Source: Nocardioides kribbensis (GTDB taxonomy: Bacteria > Actinomycetota > Actinomycetes > Propionibacteriales > Nocardioidaceae). Taken from it: a stretch of 64,000 bases of DNA. Below the pieces are notes generated by a model, which ran no database searches, was not told the origin of the DNA, and saw nothing but the letters and a program-made list of their open reading frames with translations. Shown one piece after another: positions 42,194 through 51,453 of the stretch; position 1 is the stretch's first letter; the number at the start of each line of letters is the position of its first letter. The stretch is from assembly GCF_015070375.1 (NCBI RefSeq), contig NZ_JADCLL010000002.1, positions 248,001-312,000 on the forward strand, read 5' to 3'. The translations under genes and the position numbers were made by a program.

Positions 42194-43354
42194 ATGAGCT
42201 ACGAGCTGGGTCAGGGCACGGGACCACTGCGGGGCGTGAAGGTCGTGGAGATCGCGGGCATCGGGCCGGGCCCGCACGCCTGCATGATCCTGGCCGACCT
42301 GGGCGCCGACGTGATCCGGGTCGAGCGTCCGGGGGGCCAGGTGCTCAGCGGCGGGAGTCACGACCTGCTCAACCGCGGCCGGCCCAGCGTCGCGCTCGAC
42401 CTGAAGAGCCCCGAGGCGGTGCAGACCATGCTCGACCTCGTGGCGAGCGCCGACGTGCTGGTCGAGGGCATGCGCCCCGGCGTCACCGAGCGCCTCGGCC
42501 TCGGCCCCGACGACTGCCACGCCCGCAACCCGCGCCTGGTCTACGCGCGCATGACCGGCTGGGGCCAGACCGGCCCGCTGGCCCACGCGGCCGGGCACGA
42601 CATGAACTACATCGCCATCACCGGCGCCCTCTTCGGCCTCGGCCAGGACCCGTCGCGACCGCACTTCCCGACCAACCTCGTCGGCGACTTCGGCGGCGGG
42701 TCGACGTACCTCGTCATCGGGATCCTCGCCGCCCTCCTCGAGGCGAGGGGGAGCGGGCGGGGCCAGGTCGTCGACGGCGCGATCGTCGACGGCACCGCCC
42801 ACGTCAACGCCATGACCACCGCCTTCGTCGGCGCGGGCATCTTCCGCGAGGAGCGCGCGGCCAACCTCCTCGACGGCGGCGCCCCCTACTACGACGTCTA
42901 CGAGACCTCCGACGGCCGCCACATGAGCGTCGGCGCCCTCGAGCCGCAGTTCTTCGACGCCCTCGTCACCCTGCTCGGCGTCAAGGAGACCTGCCCCGGC
43001 CAGCACGAGCTGGAGCGCTACGACGAGATGCGCGCCCTCTTCGCCGACACCTTCCGCAGCCGCACCCAGGCCGACTGGGTCGAGCTCTTCGAGGGCACCG
43101 ACGCCTGCGTCGCCGGGATCATCCCGGTCACCGAGGCCAAGGACCACCCCCACCTCGCCGCCCGCGGGACCCTCGTCGAGCACGAGGGCCGCCTCCAGCC
43201 GGCCCCCGCGCCCCGCTTCTCCCGCACCGAGGCCACGCTCTCCACGCCCCCGCCCGACAAGGCCGGCCGCCACACCCGCGACGCGCTCGCCGCGTGGGGC
43301 GTCGCCGACGTCGACGGCCTGCTCGCGCGCGGCGTCGCGGTGCAGGCCGACTGA
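42194..43354 (+). CDS. Alpha-methylacyl-CoA racemase (CaiB/BaiF family)
   Basis: 386 residues. The class III CoA-transferase fold is shown by VVEIAGIGPGPHACMILADL, GADVIRVERPGG and YARMTGWGQTGPLAHAAGHD. The three catalytic residues of the mycobacterial racemase are conserved with identical spacing: His135, Asp165 (LVGDFGGGS) and Glu250 (VGALE). It epimerises 2-methylacyl-CoA esters, so that branched-chain or sterol side-chain acyl groups can enter beta-oxidation. It appears monocistronic, and its operator-like box is shared with fadA. Confidence 0.95.
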   Translation: MSYELGQGTGPLRGVKVVEIAGIGPGPHACMILADLGADVIRVERPGGQVLSGGSHDLLNRGRPSVALDLKSPEAVQTMLDLVASADVLVEGMRPGVTERLGLGPDDCHARNPRLVYARMTGWGQTGPLAHAAGHDMNYIAITGALFGLGQDPSRPHFPTNLVGDFGGGSTYLVIGILAALLEARGSGRGQVVDGAIVDGTAHVNAMTTAFVGAGIFREERAANLLDGGAPYYDVYETSDGRHMSVGALEPQFFDALVTLLGVKETCPGQHELERYDEMRALFADTFRSRTQADWVELFEGTDACVAGIIPVTEAKDHPHLAARGTLVEHEGRLQPAPAPRFSRTEATLSTPPPDKAGRHTRDALAAWGVADVDGLLARGVAVQAD

Positions 43355-43462
43355 CCCGGGGGTCGCACGCCCGCTGACGTTCCGGGGAACCGCCGGCCGG
43401 TCGTGCGCGTCCGTTGGGGACAGGCCGCGACGAGGCGGCAGGCGACGACCCGTGGGGTGGCG

Positions 43463-43975
43463 ATGGTGCAGGTTCGAAGGGCGGTCGGGACGGGCGCCGT
43501 GCACGGATCGAGACGTCGGAGGTCGCGCCGCGGAGGTCGTCTCGAGCACGTGGGGGCGTCCGGTGTCGTGGTCCTGCTCGCGGCTCTGGTCGCCTGCGGC
43601 GCCGAGGACCCCTCCGTGGAGGACCGGGGGGCGAGCCCCGTCGAGACCGGCCCTGTCCTCACGCCTGCTGGCGCATGGGAGAGCTACCCCTCGGCCGAGG
43701 TCGGGGGCGTCCTCACCCAGCGTGAAGGCTGCCTGCTCCTCGGCAGCGAGGTCGTCGTCTGGCCCGTCGGCACGACCTGGGACGAGGAGGCCGGGGAGGT
43801 CGGGCTGAGCGACGGCACCAGCGCCGTTCTCGGCGAGGGGTTCCGCGGAGGAGGGGGTCACTACGAGGCCGCCACCGACCTTGCTGACGTGCTCGACTCC
43901 GCCGCGGTCGCCGAGCTCGTCGCGGCGTGCGTCGATCGCACCTCGGCCGACGGCATCGTTCTCGTCGGCCCCTGA
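43463..43975 (+). CDS. Hypothetical lipoprotein
   Basis: 170 residues from an ATG preceded by GGGGTGG. An Arg-rich region (SRRRRSRRGGR), a hydrophobic stretch (GVVVLLAALVA) and lipobox LVACGAE put the acylated Cys at 45. The mature part is acidic and short, with two more Cys (REGCLLLGSEVVVWPVG and ELVAACVD) that may form a disulfide. I do not recognise the family. An in-frame GTG at 43403 is an alternative start but gives an atypically long leader. Flanking genes are unrelated. Confidence 0.65.
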   Translation: MVQVRRAVGTGAVHGSRRRRSRRGGRLEHVGASGVVVLLAALVACGAEDPSVEDRGASPVETGPVLTPAGAWESYPSAEVGGVLTQREGCLLLGSEVVVWPVGTTWDEEAGEVGLSDGTSAVLGEGFRGGGGHYEAATDLADVLDSAAVAELVAACVDRTSADGIVLVGP

Positions 43976-44092
43976 GCAGGTCGCTGGGTGACGGGGGCCC
44001 GCGGGGAGGGCGCGGAGCCGTGCAGCCCCAGGACCCTGTCGCGCTCGCCCGCCGGTGCCAGCCCCTCGCCCGGCGCCCGGCACACTGGCCCC

Positions 44093-44842
44093 GTGAAGCC
44101 GTTCCTCTTCCTCGGCACCCGCGCGGAGGACCTCGCCGCCGACGGTGAGTACGACGCGGTCCTGCGCTGCACCGGCCTGGCCGAGCGCGAGCTGCGCCGC
44201 GTGCGCCTGGAGCGCGAGTCGCTCCTCGACGCGCTCGGCGGGCCGGTCGACCTCGACGCCTGGTCGGGCATCGTGCTCGGCGGCGGGCCCTACAACGTCA
44301 GCGACCCCGTCGAGGCCAAGAGCACCGCGCAGCGCCGGGCCGAGGCCGAGCTGGCCGACCTCGCCGAGCGGGTCGTCGCGGCCGACCACCCCTTCCTCGG
44401 CGCCTGCTACGGCATCGGCACCCTCGGCGTGCTGCGCGGCGGACTGGTCGACCGCTCCCACCCCGAGCCGATCGGGGCGCAGACCATCACCCTCACCGAG
44501 GCCGGACGCGCCGACGCGCTCTTCGGGGGCCTGCCCGACCGTTTCCAGGCCTTCCTGGGCCACAAGGAGGCGGTGGCCCGCCTGCCCGAGGGGGCGGTGC
44601 TGCTGGCGTCGTCGGCGACCTGCCCGGTGCAGGCCTTCCGGCTGGGCGAGCGGGTCTGGGCCACGCAGTTCCACCCCGAGCTCGACGTCGAGGGCATCTG
44701 CACCCGCATCGAGGTCTACGCCGAGCACGGCTACTTCGAGCCCGGCGGCGCCGCCACCCTCCAGGCCCGCGCCCGCGCCGCCGTTGTCACCGAGCCGCAG
44801 CGGCTGCTCACCCGCTTCGTCGAGCTCTTCGCCCGCGACTGA
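44093..44842 (+). CDS. Class I glutamine amidotransferase
   Basis: 249 residues from a GTG; CACACT (44081-44086) lies 6 nt upstream and could be a -10. It carries the triad of class I glutaminases: Cys105 in FLGACYGIGTLG, His194 and Glu196 in QFHPELD. VLGGGPYNVSD forms the oxyanion strand. It resembles GuaA-like stand-alone domains that release ammonia from glutamine or hydrolyse gamma-glutamyl compounds. No partner synthetase is nearby, so the acceptor reaction is unknown. Confidence 0.9.
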   Translation: MKPFLFLGTRAEDLAADGEYDAVLRCTGLAERELRRVRLERESLLDALGGPVDLDAWSGIVLGGGPYNVSDPVEAKSTAQRRAEAELADLAERVVAADHPFLGACYGIGTLGVLRGGLVDRSHPEPIGAQTITLTEAGRADALFGGLPDRFQAFLGHKEAVARLPEGAVLLASSATCPVQAFRLGERVWATQFHPELDVEGICTRIEVYAEHGYFEPGGAATLQARARAAVVTEPQRLLTRFVELFARD

Positions 44843-44857
44843 CCCCGCCCCGGCCGG

Positions 44858-44903
44858 CCCGCGACCCCGGCCCGCCCCGGCCCGCGACCCCGGCCCGCCC
44901 CCG
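44858..44903. repeat. 23-bp tandem duplication
   Basis: Two adjacent units beginning CCCGCGACCCCGGCCCGCCC differ only at the end. They lie between the amidotransferase stop and the monooxygenase promoter. Confidence 0.75.
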
Positions 44904-44959
44904 CCCAGCCGCAGCGTCCCCGGCGTACGGGCAGTGAGGCAGACCTCTTGCTGAACATC

Positions 44960-44988
44960 TGTCAACAAGGCCCGGACCGGGCTACCGT
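44960..44988 (+). promoter_or_regulatory. Predicted leaderless promoter of the flavin monooxygenase
   Basis: TGTCAA (44960-44965), a 17-bp spacer and TACCGT (44983-44988), six nt before the ATG. The dyad TTGCTGA-N7-TCAACAA (44948-44968), one mismatch, overlaps the -35 and could be an operator. Confidence 0.5.
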
Positions 44989-44994
44989 CGGCCC

Positions 44995-46503
44995 ATGAGC
45001 AGCGAGACCAGCGCCCCTGCGACCGGCACCCGCGAGTCCACCTCCGCCAGGCCCCCCGGCGGGGTCGAGCACGTCGACGTCCTCATCGTCGGCGCCGGCC
45101 TCTCGGGCATCGGCGCGGCCTGCCAGCTGCGCGCGGGCCACCCCGGTCGCAGCGTGGCGGTGCTGGAGAGCCGCGGGGCCAGCGGCGGCACGTGGGACCT
45201 CTTCCGCTACCCCGGCGTGCGCTCGGACTCCGACATGTTCACCTTCGGCTACCGCTGGCGCCCCTGGCCCAGCCACACCGCGCTGGCCGACGGCGGCCTG
45301 ATCCTCGACTACGTGCGCACGGTCGCCCGCGAGCAGGGCGTCGACCGCCTCGTCCGCTACCACCACAAGGTCCTCGGCGCCGACTGGGACTCCGCGGCCG
45401 CGCGCTGGACGGTGCGCATCGAGCGCGACGGCGAGCCGCTCACCATGACCTGCGGCTTCCTGTGGGGCGCCACGGGCTACTACGACTACGAGGAAGGCCA
45501 CACCCCGGTCTTCCCCGGCCGCGAGCGCTTCCAGGGCCAGGTCGTGCACCCCCAGCACTGGCCCGAGGACCTCGATTACGCCGGCAAGAGGGTCGTCGTC
45601 ATCGGCTCGGGCGCCACCGCGATCACGCTGCTGCCCTCGATGGCCGGCACGACCGAGCACATCACCATGCTCCAGCGCACCCCCACCTACATCCTCCCGC
45701 AGCCCGGCGAGGACCCCTGGTCGAAGCTGTTCGACAAGCTGCCGCTGCCGGCCGCGGTGACCTACCCGGTCGTGCGGTGGAAGAACGTGCTGCGCCTGGT
45801 GGCCAGCTACCAGCTCGCCCGCCGGTTCCCGCGGCAGACCAAGGCCGTCATCCGCCGCTTCACCGAGCCCCAGCTGCCCGAGGGCGTGTCCTTCGACGAG
45901 CACTTCCAGCCGTCCTACGACCCGTGGGACCAGCGCCTGTGCGTCGTGCCCGACGGCGACCTCTTCAAGGCCCTGCGCGCCGGTCAGGCCTCGGTGGTCA
46001 CCGACACCATCGAGACCTTCGACGAGACCGGCATCGCGCTCACCTCCGGGGAGCACCTCGACGCCGACATCATCGTCACCGCCACGGGCCTGAAGCTGCT
46101 CGCCTTCGGCGGCCTCGAGCTCAGCCTCGACGGGGAGCGGATCGACGTCTCCCAGGCGATGTCCTACAAGGGCCTCATGCTCAGCGGCGTGCCCAACTTC
46201 GCCTACACGATCGGCTACACCAACGCCTCCTGGACCCTCAAGGCCGACCTGGTGGGGGAGTACGTCGTGCGCCTGCTCTCCCACCTCGACGAGCACGGCC
46301 TGCGCGCCGTGGTGCCCGTGCGCGACGAGTCGGTGGGGGAGCGGCCCTTCATGGACCTCGCCTCCGGCTACATCCAGCGCGCCCTCGTCGACCTGCCCAA
46401 GCAGGGCGACCGCGCGCCGTGGATGCTGCGGCAGAACTACCTCCAAGACGTGCGCACCATCCGCCGCGACCGCATCGACGACGAGGCCCTCGCCTTCTCC
46501 TGA
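44995..46503 (+). CDS. Flavin-containing monooxygenase, Baeyer-Villiger type
   Basis: 502 residues. FAD motif VDVLIVGAGLSGIGAACQL (33-40 is the Gly core), then GGTWDLFRYPGVRSDSDMFT. The Baeyer-Villiger fingerprint is FQGQVVHPQHWP, and the NADPH motif is VIGSGATAITLLPSMA. YTIGYTNASWTLKADL is near the C-terminus, as in EthA-like enzymes. It uses NADPH and oxygen to convert ketones to esters or to oxidise heteroatoms; the physiological substrate is unknown. Probably cytoplasmic and soluble. Confidence 0.92.
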   Translation: MSSETSAPATGTRESTSARPPGGVEHVDVLIVGAGLSGIGAACQLRAGHPGRSVAVLESRGASGGTWDLFRYPGVRSDSDMFTFGYRWRPWPSHTALADGGLILDYVRTVAREQGVDRLVRYHHKVLGADWDSAAARWTVRIERDGEPLTMTCGFLWGATGYYDYEEGHTPVFPGRERFQGQVVHPQHWPEDLDYAGKRVVVIGSGATAITLLPSMAGTTEHITMLQRTPTYILPQPGEDPWSKLFDKLPLPAAVTYPVVRWKNVLRLVASYQLARRFPRQTKAVIRRFTEPQLPEGVSFDEHFQPSYDPWDQRLCVVPDGDLFKALRAGQASVVTDTIETFDETGIALTSGEHLDADIIVTATGLKLLAFGGLELSLDGERIDVSQAMSYKGLMLSGVPNFAYTIGYTNASWTLKADLVGEYVVRLLSHLDEHGLRAVVPVRDESVGERPFMDLASGYIQRALVDLPKQGDRAPWMLRQNYLQDVRTIRRDRIDDEALAFS

Positions 46504-46672
46504 CCCGCCGAGCGCACGGGTCCGGCCCGTACGCCACGGGCGGCGCCGGTGTGACGCGGGGCGCACCCCGTGCTCACCCCAGGGGTGAGGCCGGGCTCGG
46601 TGCACGGTGGTGCACTGGAACGCAGTACGCACCCCTCGACCGAGGGGGACACCCGACCGAACGGAGCACGTG

Positions 46673-46867
46673 ATGGGCATCGGCGACAAGATCAGCAACA
46701 AGTCCGAGGAGCTCGGCGGCAAGGCCAAGGAGACCACCGGCCGCGCGACCGGCGACGAGCAGCTCGAGGCGGAGGGCAAGGGCGACCAGGCCTCGGCCGG
46801 CGTCAAGCAGGGCGTCGAGAAGCTCAAGGACGCCGCCAAGGACATCAAGGACGGCCTCACCAAGTGA
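46673..46867 (+). CDS. CsbD-family stress protein
   Basis: 64 residues starting MGIGDKISNKSEELGGKAKE, with GGAG 6 nt upstream. The Lys/Glu/Gly-rich helical sequence (TTGRATGDEQLEAEGKGDQA) is diagnostic of CsbD, an abundant small protein of the general stress response whose mechanism is unknown. It is followed by a strong hairpin, so it is a single-gene unit. I could not identify an alternative-sigma promoter. Confidence 0.93.
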   Translation: MGIGDKISNKSEELGGKAKETTGRATGDEQLEAEGKGDQASAGVKQGVEKLKDAAKDIKDGLTK

Positions 46868-46945
46868 GACCTCCCCTCCCGCCGCGCACCGCGACCGGGA
46901 GGGACGGCTGAGACCAGACGCACACCGCGTCGAATCTCGATCGAC

Positions 46946-46975
46946 GGGCTGCACCCCTAGACTGGGGGGCAGCCC
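46946..46975. terminator. 12-bp hairpin after csbD, overlapping a possible -10
   Basis: GGGCTGCACCCC (46946-46957) and GGGGGGCAGCCC (46964-46975) pair with one mismatch around TAGACT. It is 78 nt after the csbD stop. The loop itself matches TANNNT, so it could alternatively be the -10 of the helicase gene downstream. Confidence 0.5.
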
Positions 46976-47105
46976 GTTCCGTCTTGCCTCGGGCTCCGCC
47001 GGACCCGCACCACCCGGTCCGCGCGCCGCCTCCGTCGGAGGCACCCGCTCCTCTCGCCCGTCACGGGCCAGTCGTGCAGCCAATCATTGGCGAGACACGC
47101 CCACA

Positions 47106-48695
47106 GTGAGTGACTTCTTCGTGTCCAACGCATCGTCCAACGCTTCGTCCAACGCTTCCTCCACCCGTTCCTCCGGCACCGCCGGCGCGGGCTCCCCGAG
47201 CTTCGCCGCCCTCGGCGTGCCCGCCGACCTCGTGGCGATCCTCGCCCGCGACGGCATCACCTCCCCCACCCCGATCCAGGCCGCGACGCTGCCCGACTCG
47301 CTGGCCGGGCGCGACGTGCTCGGCCGCGGCCGCACCGGCTCCGGCAAGACCTTCGCGTTCCTGCTGCCGCTGGTGGCCCGCCTCGTCGAGTCGTCGCTGC
47401 CCGCGACGGCCAAGCGCCCCCGCGCGCTCGTGCTGGCCCCGACCCGCGAGCTGGTCAACCAGATCCACGAGGCCCTCAAGCCGCTGGCCAAGGCCGCCGG
47501 CCTCACCACCCAGACCGTCTTCGGCGGCGTGGGCCAGAACCCCCAGGTCGCGGGGCTGCGCCGCGGCACCGACATCGTGCTGGCCTGCCCCGGCCGCCTC
47601 GAGGACCTCATCTCCCAGGGCCACTGCCAGCTCGGCTCGATCGAGGTGACCGTGCTCGACGAGGCCGACCACATGGCCGACCTCGGCTTCCTGCCCGGTG
47701 TGCGCCGCATCCTGGAGAAGACCCCCGTCGAGAGCCAGCGCCTGCTCTTCTCGGCCACCCTCGACAACGCCATCGACGTGCTGGTCAAGCGCTTCCTGCG
47801 CAACCCCGTCACCCACTCCGCCGACTCCGCGCAGTCGCCGGTGGCCAAGATGGACCACCACGTCCTGCACCTCTCGCGCGAGCAGCGCGTGCCGGTGCTG
47901 GTCGACCTGGCCAGCGCGCCCGGTCGCACCGTGGTCTTCACCCGCACCAAGCACGGCGCCAAGGCCCTGGCCCGCCAGCTCAACAAGAACGGCGTGCCCG
48001 CCGTCGAGCTGCACGGCAACCTGTCGCAGAACGCGCGCGTGCGCAACATGGACGCCTTCCACGCCGGTCAGGCCAGCACGCTGGTCGCCACCGACATCGC
48101 GGCCCGCGGCATCCACGTCGACGACGTGGCCCTCGTGGTCCACGCCGACCCGCCGGCCGAGCACAAGGCCTACCTGCACCGCTCGGGCCGTACGGCGCGC
48201 GCGGGCGCGGCCGGCACCGTCATCACCCTGATGACCGCCGAGCAGGTGCGCGACGTGCGCGACCTGACCCGCGCGGCCGGCATCAAGCCGACCATCACCA
48301 AGGTCGACACGATCTCCCACCCGATCCTCACCACGCTGGCCCCCGGTGAGCGGGTCCTCGTGCCCGGCGGCCTCGGCGTCAGCACCCCCGAGCCCGCCCC
48401 GCGCGGCTCCGGCGGCAGCGGTGGCGGCTCGGGTCGCTCCGGCGGCCGCGGCGCCGGCGGCGCGGGCGGCGGCACCCGCCGTCGTCGCGGCGGCGGCACC
48501 TCCTCGGGCGGCTCCGGCTCGTCCTCGCAGGGCGGCGGCCAGGGCGGCCAGGGTCGCGGGCGCGGCCAGGGCTCCGGTGCGGCCAAGCCCGCCGGCGGGC
48601 CCGGCGGGCGGTCGGGCGCTGCCCGGCGTACCGGTGGGTCGGGGCAGGGCGGCTCGAGCCACAGCGCCGCGTCCTTCAGCGGACGCCGGGGCTGA
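47106..48695 (+). CDS. DEAD-box RNA helicase with RGG-like tail
   Basis: 529 residues from a GTG. A Ser/Asn repeat (SNASSNASSNASS) is encoded by a 12-bp DNA repeat. The helicase core follows: Q motif PSFAALGVPADLVAIL, GRTGSGKT, PTREL, DEAD (VTVLDEADHM), FSAT, and HRSGRTARAG. The tail from about 425 is Gly/Arg/Ser/Gln low complexity, resembling RGG RNA-binding tails. It lacks the DbpA-type domain of the first helicase. A 5-prime region of about 140 nt upstream contains CCAATCATTGG (47080-47090) and GCCCGTCACGGGC, and may be a structured leader such as cold-shock mRNAs have. Confidence 0.93.
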   Translation: MSDFFVSNASSNASSNASSTRSSGTAGAGSPSFAALGVPADLVAILARDGITSPTPIQAATLPDSLAGRDVLGRGRTGSGKTFAFLLPLVARLVESSLPATAKRPRALVLAPTRELVNQIHEALKPLAKAAGLTTQTVFGGVGQNPQVAGLRRGTDIVLACPGRLEDLISQGHCQLGSIEVTVLDEADHMADLGFLPGVRRILEKTPVESQRLLFSATLDNAIDVLVKRFLRNPVTHSADSAQSPVAKMDHHVLHLSREQRVPVLVDLASAPGRTVVFTRTKHGAKALARQLNKNGVPAVELHGNLSQNARVRNMDAFHAGQASTLVATDIAARGIHVDDVALVVHADPPAEHKAYLHRSGRTARAGAAGTVITLMTAEQVRDVRDLTRAAGIKPTITKVDTISHPILTTLAPGERVLVPGGLGVSTPEPAPRGSGGSGGGSGRSGGRGAGGAGGGTRRRRGGGTSSGGSGSSSQGGGQGGQGRGRGQGSGAAKPAGGPGGRSGAARRTGGSGQGGSSHSAASFSGRRG

Positions 48696-48720
48696 CCGCA
48701 GGCGACGTAAGGTGGGAGGA

Positions 48721-49425
48721 GTGAGCCCGGTGCGTGAGTTCGTCAGACGGTCCCTGTGGGACGTCGTGCCTCGCGACCACCGGGACGACCCCGCCGTGCT
48801 GAGGCGGCGCCAGATCGTCACGGGTGTCTTCGTGGTGATCGGCGCCGCCGTGCTCGGCTTCTCGCTGCGCATCGAGCCGGGCTCGGGCTGGTTCTACGTC
48901 TCGACGCTCGTCCTGGCCTCGGTGTGGATCCTCGGCGCCTTCACCTCCGGCCCGCTCCACCTCGGGCGCATCGGGCACGCCGAGCGGCTGCGCCGCCCGG
49001 TGCTCTCGCCGATCCTGCTGGGCGCGGCGATGGTCGGGGTCTTCGTGCTCGGCGCGCTGCTGATCCGCGAGATCCCGCTCTTCGACCCCCTGGTGCGCCA
49101 GATCCAGTCGGTGCTCGACTACACCGTCGAGGGCCCCTGGCCGCTGCTGCTCTTCGTGACGGCCGTCAACGGCGTCGCCGAGGAGCTGTTCTTCCGCGGT
49201 GGCGCCTACGCCGCCACCCCGCGCTACCCCGTGCCGGTCACCACGGTGGCCTACACCGTGGCCACGCTGGCCACCGGCAACGTCATGCTCACCTTCGCCG
49301 CCGTGCTCCTCGGCGTGGTGGTCGGCCTGCAGCGTCGCGCCTCGGGCGGCATCCTCGCCCCGATCCTGACCCACCTGACGTGGTCGATCTCGATGCTCTT
49401 CCTCTTGCCGCTGATCTTCCTCTGA
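48721..49425 (+). CDS. CPBP-family intramembrane metalloprotease
   Basis: 234 residues from a GTG; a second GTG at 48730 is better spaced from GGGAGGA and may be used. The CAAX-protease/bacteriocin-processing motif is AEELFFRG (Glu154, Glu155, Arg159), and the later metal ligand is in LAPILTHLTWS. Six to seven hydrophobic segments include QIVTGVFVVIGAAVLGFSL and VLLGVVVGL. It presumably cleaves or binds a membrane substrate; none is known. TAAGGT (48708-48713) lies 7 nt before the GTG. Confidence 0.9.
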   Translation: MSPVREFVRRSLWDVVPRDHRDDPAVLRRRQIVTGVFVVIGAAVLGFSLRIEPGSGWFYVSTLVLASVWILGAFTSGPLHLGRIGHAERLRRPVLSPILLGAAMVGVFVLGALLIREIPLFDPLVRQIQSVLDYTVEGPWPLLLFVTAVNGVAEELFFRGGAYAATPRYPVPVTTVAYTVATLATGNVMLTFAAVLLGVVVGLQRRASGGILAPILTHLTWSISMLFLLPLIFL

Positions 49426-49551
49426 TCGTCCTCCGCGCCGCGGACCCGTCCTCGGGCCCTCCCTCGGTGGCGGGCGCTGACCTCATGCGTCGCGCGGAGG
49501 CGCATCCACGATCCTCACGACGCACGGCCGGGCGCCCGCGTCGGACCCGGC

Positions 49552-50445
49552 TCAGGTCTGGTCGTCCTCGGCCACGGCGCGGCGCACGGCCTCGGCGTAG
49601 CTCAGCGGCTCGCCGGGCACGACGTCGCGGATGGAGTAGTCGGTCTGCAGGACCTCGTTGCCCATGGAGTCGATGAGGTTGGCCGCGGTGGTGGTGTCGA
49701 CGCCCGTGACCAGGCGGATCCACCACGACGAGAGCACCGGCGTGCCCACGGGCAGCTGGATGATCGGGATGTCGCGGCCCAGGATCTCCTTGGCCGCGCC
49801 GCGCATCATGCCGACGTAGCTCAGCTGGTCGGCGCCGCCGACCTCGAAGACCCGGTCGTAGGCCTCCTCCTTGCCGGTGACGCCCACGATGTAGCGGATG
49901 ACGTCGTCGATCGCGATCGGCTGGGTGCGGGTGGCGGCCCAGCGCGGCACGACCATCGCGGGCAGGTTCTTCACCAGCCCACGCGTCATCTCCCACGACA
50001 CGCCGCCGGCGCCGACGACGATCGCCGCACGCAGCACCGTGACGGGCACCCCGGAGGTGCCGAGCAGCTGCTCGACCTCGCGGCGCGAGCGCAGGTGGGG
50101 GGAGAGGTCGTCGTCGTCCTTGCCGAGCCCGCCCATGTAGACGATCTGGGTGACGCCGTTGGCGGCCGCGGCCAGCCCGAAGGCGGTGGCGGCCTCGGCG
50201 TCCTTGCGCTCGAAGTCGTTGTCGTCGAGGGAGTGCACCAGGTAGATGGCCACGTCGACGTCGGTCAGCGGCTCGGCCAGCGTGCCGGGGTCGAAGACGT
50301 CGCCGTAGACGGCCTCGCCCTGCCCCTCGTAGGTGTCGGGGTGGCGGGTCATCGCCTTGACGTGGTGACCGGCCTCGACCATCGCAGGCACCAGCCGCTT
50401 CCCGATGAAGCCGGTGGCGCCGGTGACGAGGACGGTGAGACTCAT
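49552..50445 (-). CDS. NAD(P)H-binding SDR-like protein (NmrA/atypical SDR)
   Basis: 297 residues. VLVTGATGFIGKRLVPAMVE is the nucleotide-binding loop, and VYGDVFDPGTL and VYMGGLGKDD follow the atypical SDR pattern. There is no clear YxxxK pair at the usual place (SRREVEQLL sits there), so catalytic activity is uncertain. The C-terminal SDR-like domain includes RWAATRTQPIAIDDVIRYIV. Such proteins act as redox sensors or as epimerase/quinone-binding proteins. It is convergent with the CPBP protease across a 126-bp gap. Confidence 0.85.
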   Translation of the reverse strand: MSLTVLVTGATGFIGKRLVPAMVEAGHHVKAMTRHPDTYEGQGEAVYGDVFDPGTLAEPLTDVDVAIYLVHSLDDNDFERKDAEAATAFGLAAAANGVTQIVYMGGLGKDDDDLSPHLRSRREVEQLLGTSGVPVTVLRAAIVVGAGGVSWEMTRGLVKNLPAMVVPRWAATRTQPIAIDDVIRYIVGVTGKEEAYDRVFEVGGADQLSYVGMMRGAAKEILGRDIPIIQLPVGTPVLSSWWIRLVTGVDTTTAANLIDSMGNEVLQTDYSIRDVVPGEPLSYAEAVRRAVAEDDQT

Positions 50446-50548
50446 GGGGCCAGCGTAGGGGGTGCGACCTGGCCCGCCGTCCAGGAGCGGGGGGCTCGGG
50501 CCCGAGGGGTGAGAAACCGCCGGGACGCCTGGCCGGCCGGGGGCAGGG

Positions 50549-51289
50549 TCAGTCGGTGCTGCGCCGGGCGCGCTCGGCGATCCGGTCGCGCTTGGCCTGG
50601 TCCATGGCCGACTCGTAGGCCGAGACCAGCCCGGCGATCGAGAGCGGCTTGAGCCGCTCGACGACCTCGCGGATGGTCTCGGGAGAGGCGCCGGCCTCCT
50701 TGTAGGCGGGCCACACCATCGTGCGGAAGACCTGGTTGAGCTCCTCGGCCAGCTGGCGGCCGTGGGCGGCGTAGACCTGGGCCGAGGCGACCGCGGCCTC
50801 GGTGGGGAAGCCCAGGTCGAGCAGGCTCAGCCCCACCGGCAGCTGGGTGAGCGCCACGGCGTAGCGCCCGCGGCGCGTCGGCACGGCGATGCCGAGGGCG
50901 GCCAGCGTCGAGAGGTCGTCCTCGCCCAGCTCGCGCCCTGCGCGGGTGGCGAGCTCGGCGACGCTCATCTCCTCGGGCACGTCGGCCTGCCACGGCGCCA
51001 GCATCGTGCGGTGCAGCGCGATGTCCTCGGGGGTGGCGTCGGCGGGGATCGCGGCGACGTAGCGCTCGATGGCCGAGAGCGTGAAGCCGTGGCTCTGCAG
51101 CTCGGCGACCAGCTCGAGGCGCGCGACGTGGTCGGGGGTGTAGTAGCCGGAGCGGCCGCGACGGATCGGGGGCGGCACGAGGCCCTTGGTGGTGTAGAAG
51201 CGCACGTTGCGCACGCTGATCCCGGCGCGCTGGGTCAGCTCGTCGAGGGTCATCAGGTCCTTGGTGGCCCCGGCGCCGTTCTCGTCCAT
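50549..51289 (-). CDS. MerR-family regulator divergent from fadA-fadB
   Basis: 246 residues; the ATG has a GAGGACGAGG purine tract in front. The MerR DNA-binding domain reads LMTLDELTQRAGISVRNVRF and YTTKGLVPPPIRRGRSGYYT. A large C-terminal ligand or dimerisation domain follows (PVGLSLLDLGFPTEAAVASA, VYAAHGRQLAEELNQVF). It faces fadA across 227 bp. The fadA promoter has the 19-bp spacer of MerR-activated promoters, so I infer that it controls the fadAB operon, perhaps sensing acyl-CoA. Confidence 0.9.
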   Translation of the reverse strand: MDENGAGATKDLMTLDELTQRAGISVRNVRFYTTKGLVPPPIRRGRSGYYTPDHVARLELVAELQSHGFTLSAIERYVAAIPADATPEDIALHRTMLAPWQADVPEEMSVAELATRAGRELGEDDLSTLAALGIAVPTRRGRYAVALTQLPVGLSLLDLGFPTEAAVASAQVYAAHGRQLAEELNQVFRTMVWPAYKEAGASPETIREVVERLKPLSIAGLVSAYESAMDQAKRDRIAERARRSTD

Positions 51290-51453
51290 CCTCGTCCTCC
51301 CTCCTGCTGCTGCGTGTCGTGATGCCTGTCGTGATGCTGCCGTGGCGCCCGCCCGCCTGCTGACGCGGGGGCGGCGACCTGCCGGTCAGGCAGGACATCC
51401 TGCCGGTGTGGTGGCCGACACACGCACGGGGGCGCGGGCGGTGCCGCGATCCC

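Noticed and set aside
43463..43975. Horizontally acquired gene because of slightly less extreme codon choice
   Set aside because: The difference is small for a 170-codon gene, and there are no flanking repeats, integrase or tRNA to support transfer.
4150..48695. The two DEAD-box helicase genes as a recent duplication
   Set aside because: Only the generic helicase motifs match. Leaders, linkers and C-terminal domains differ, so they are separate family members.
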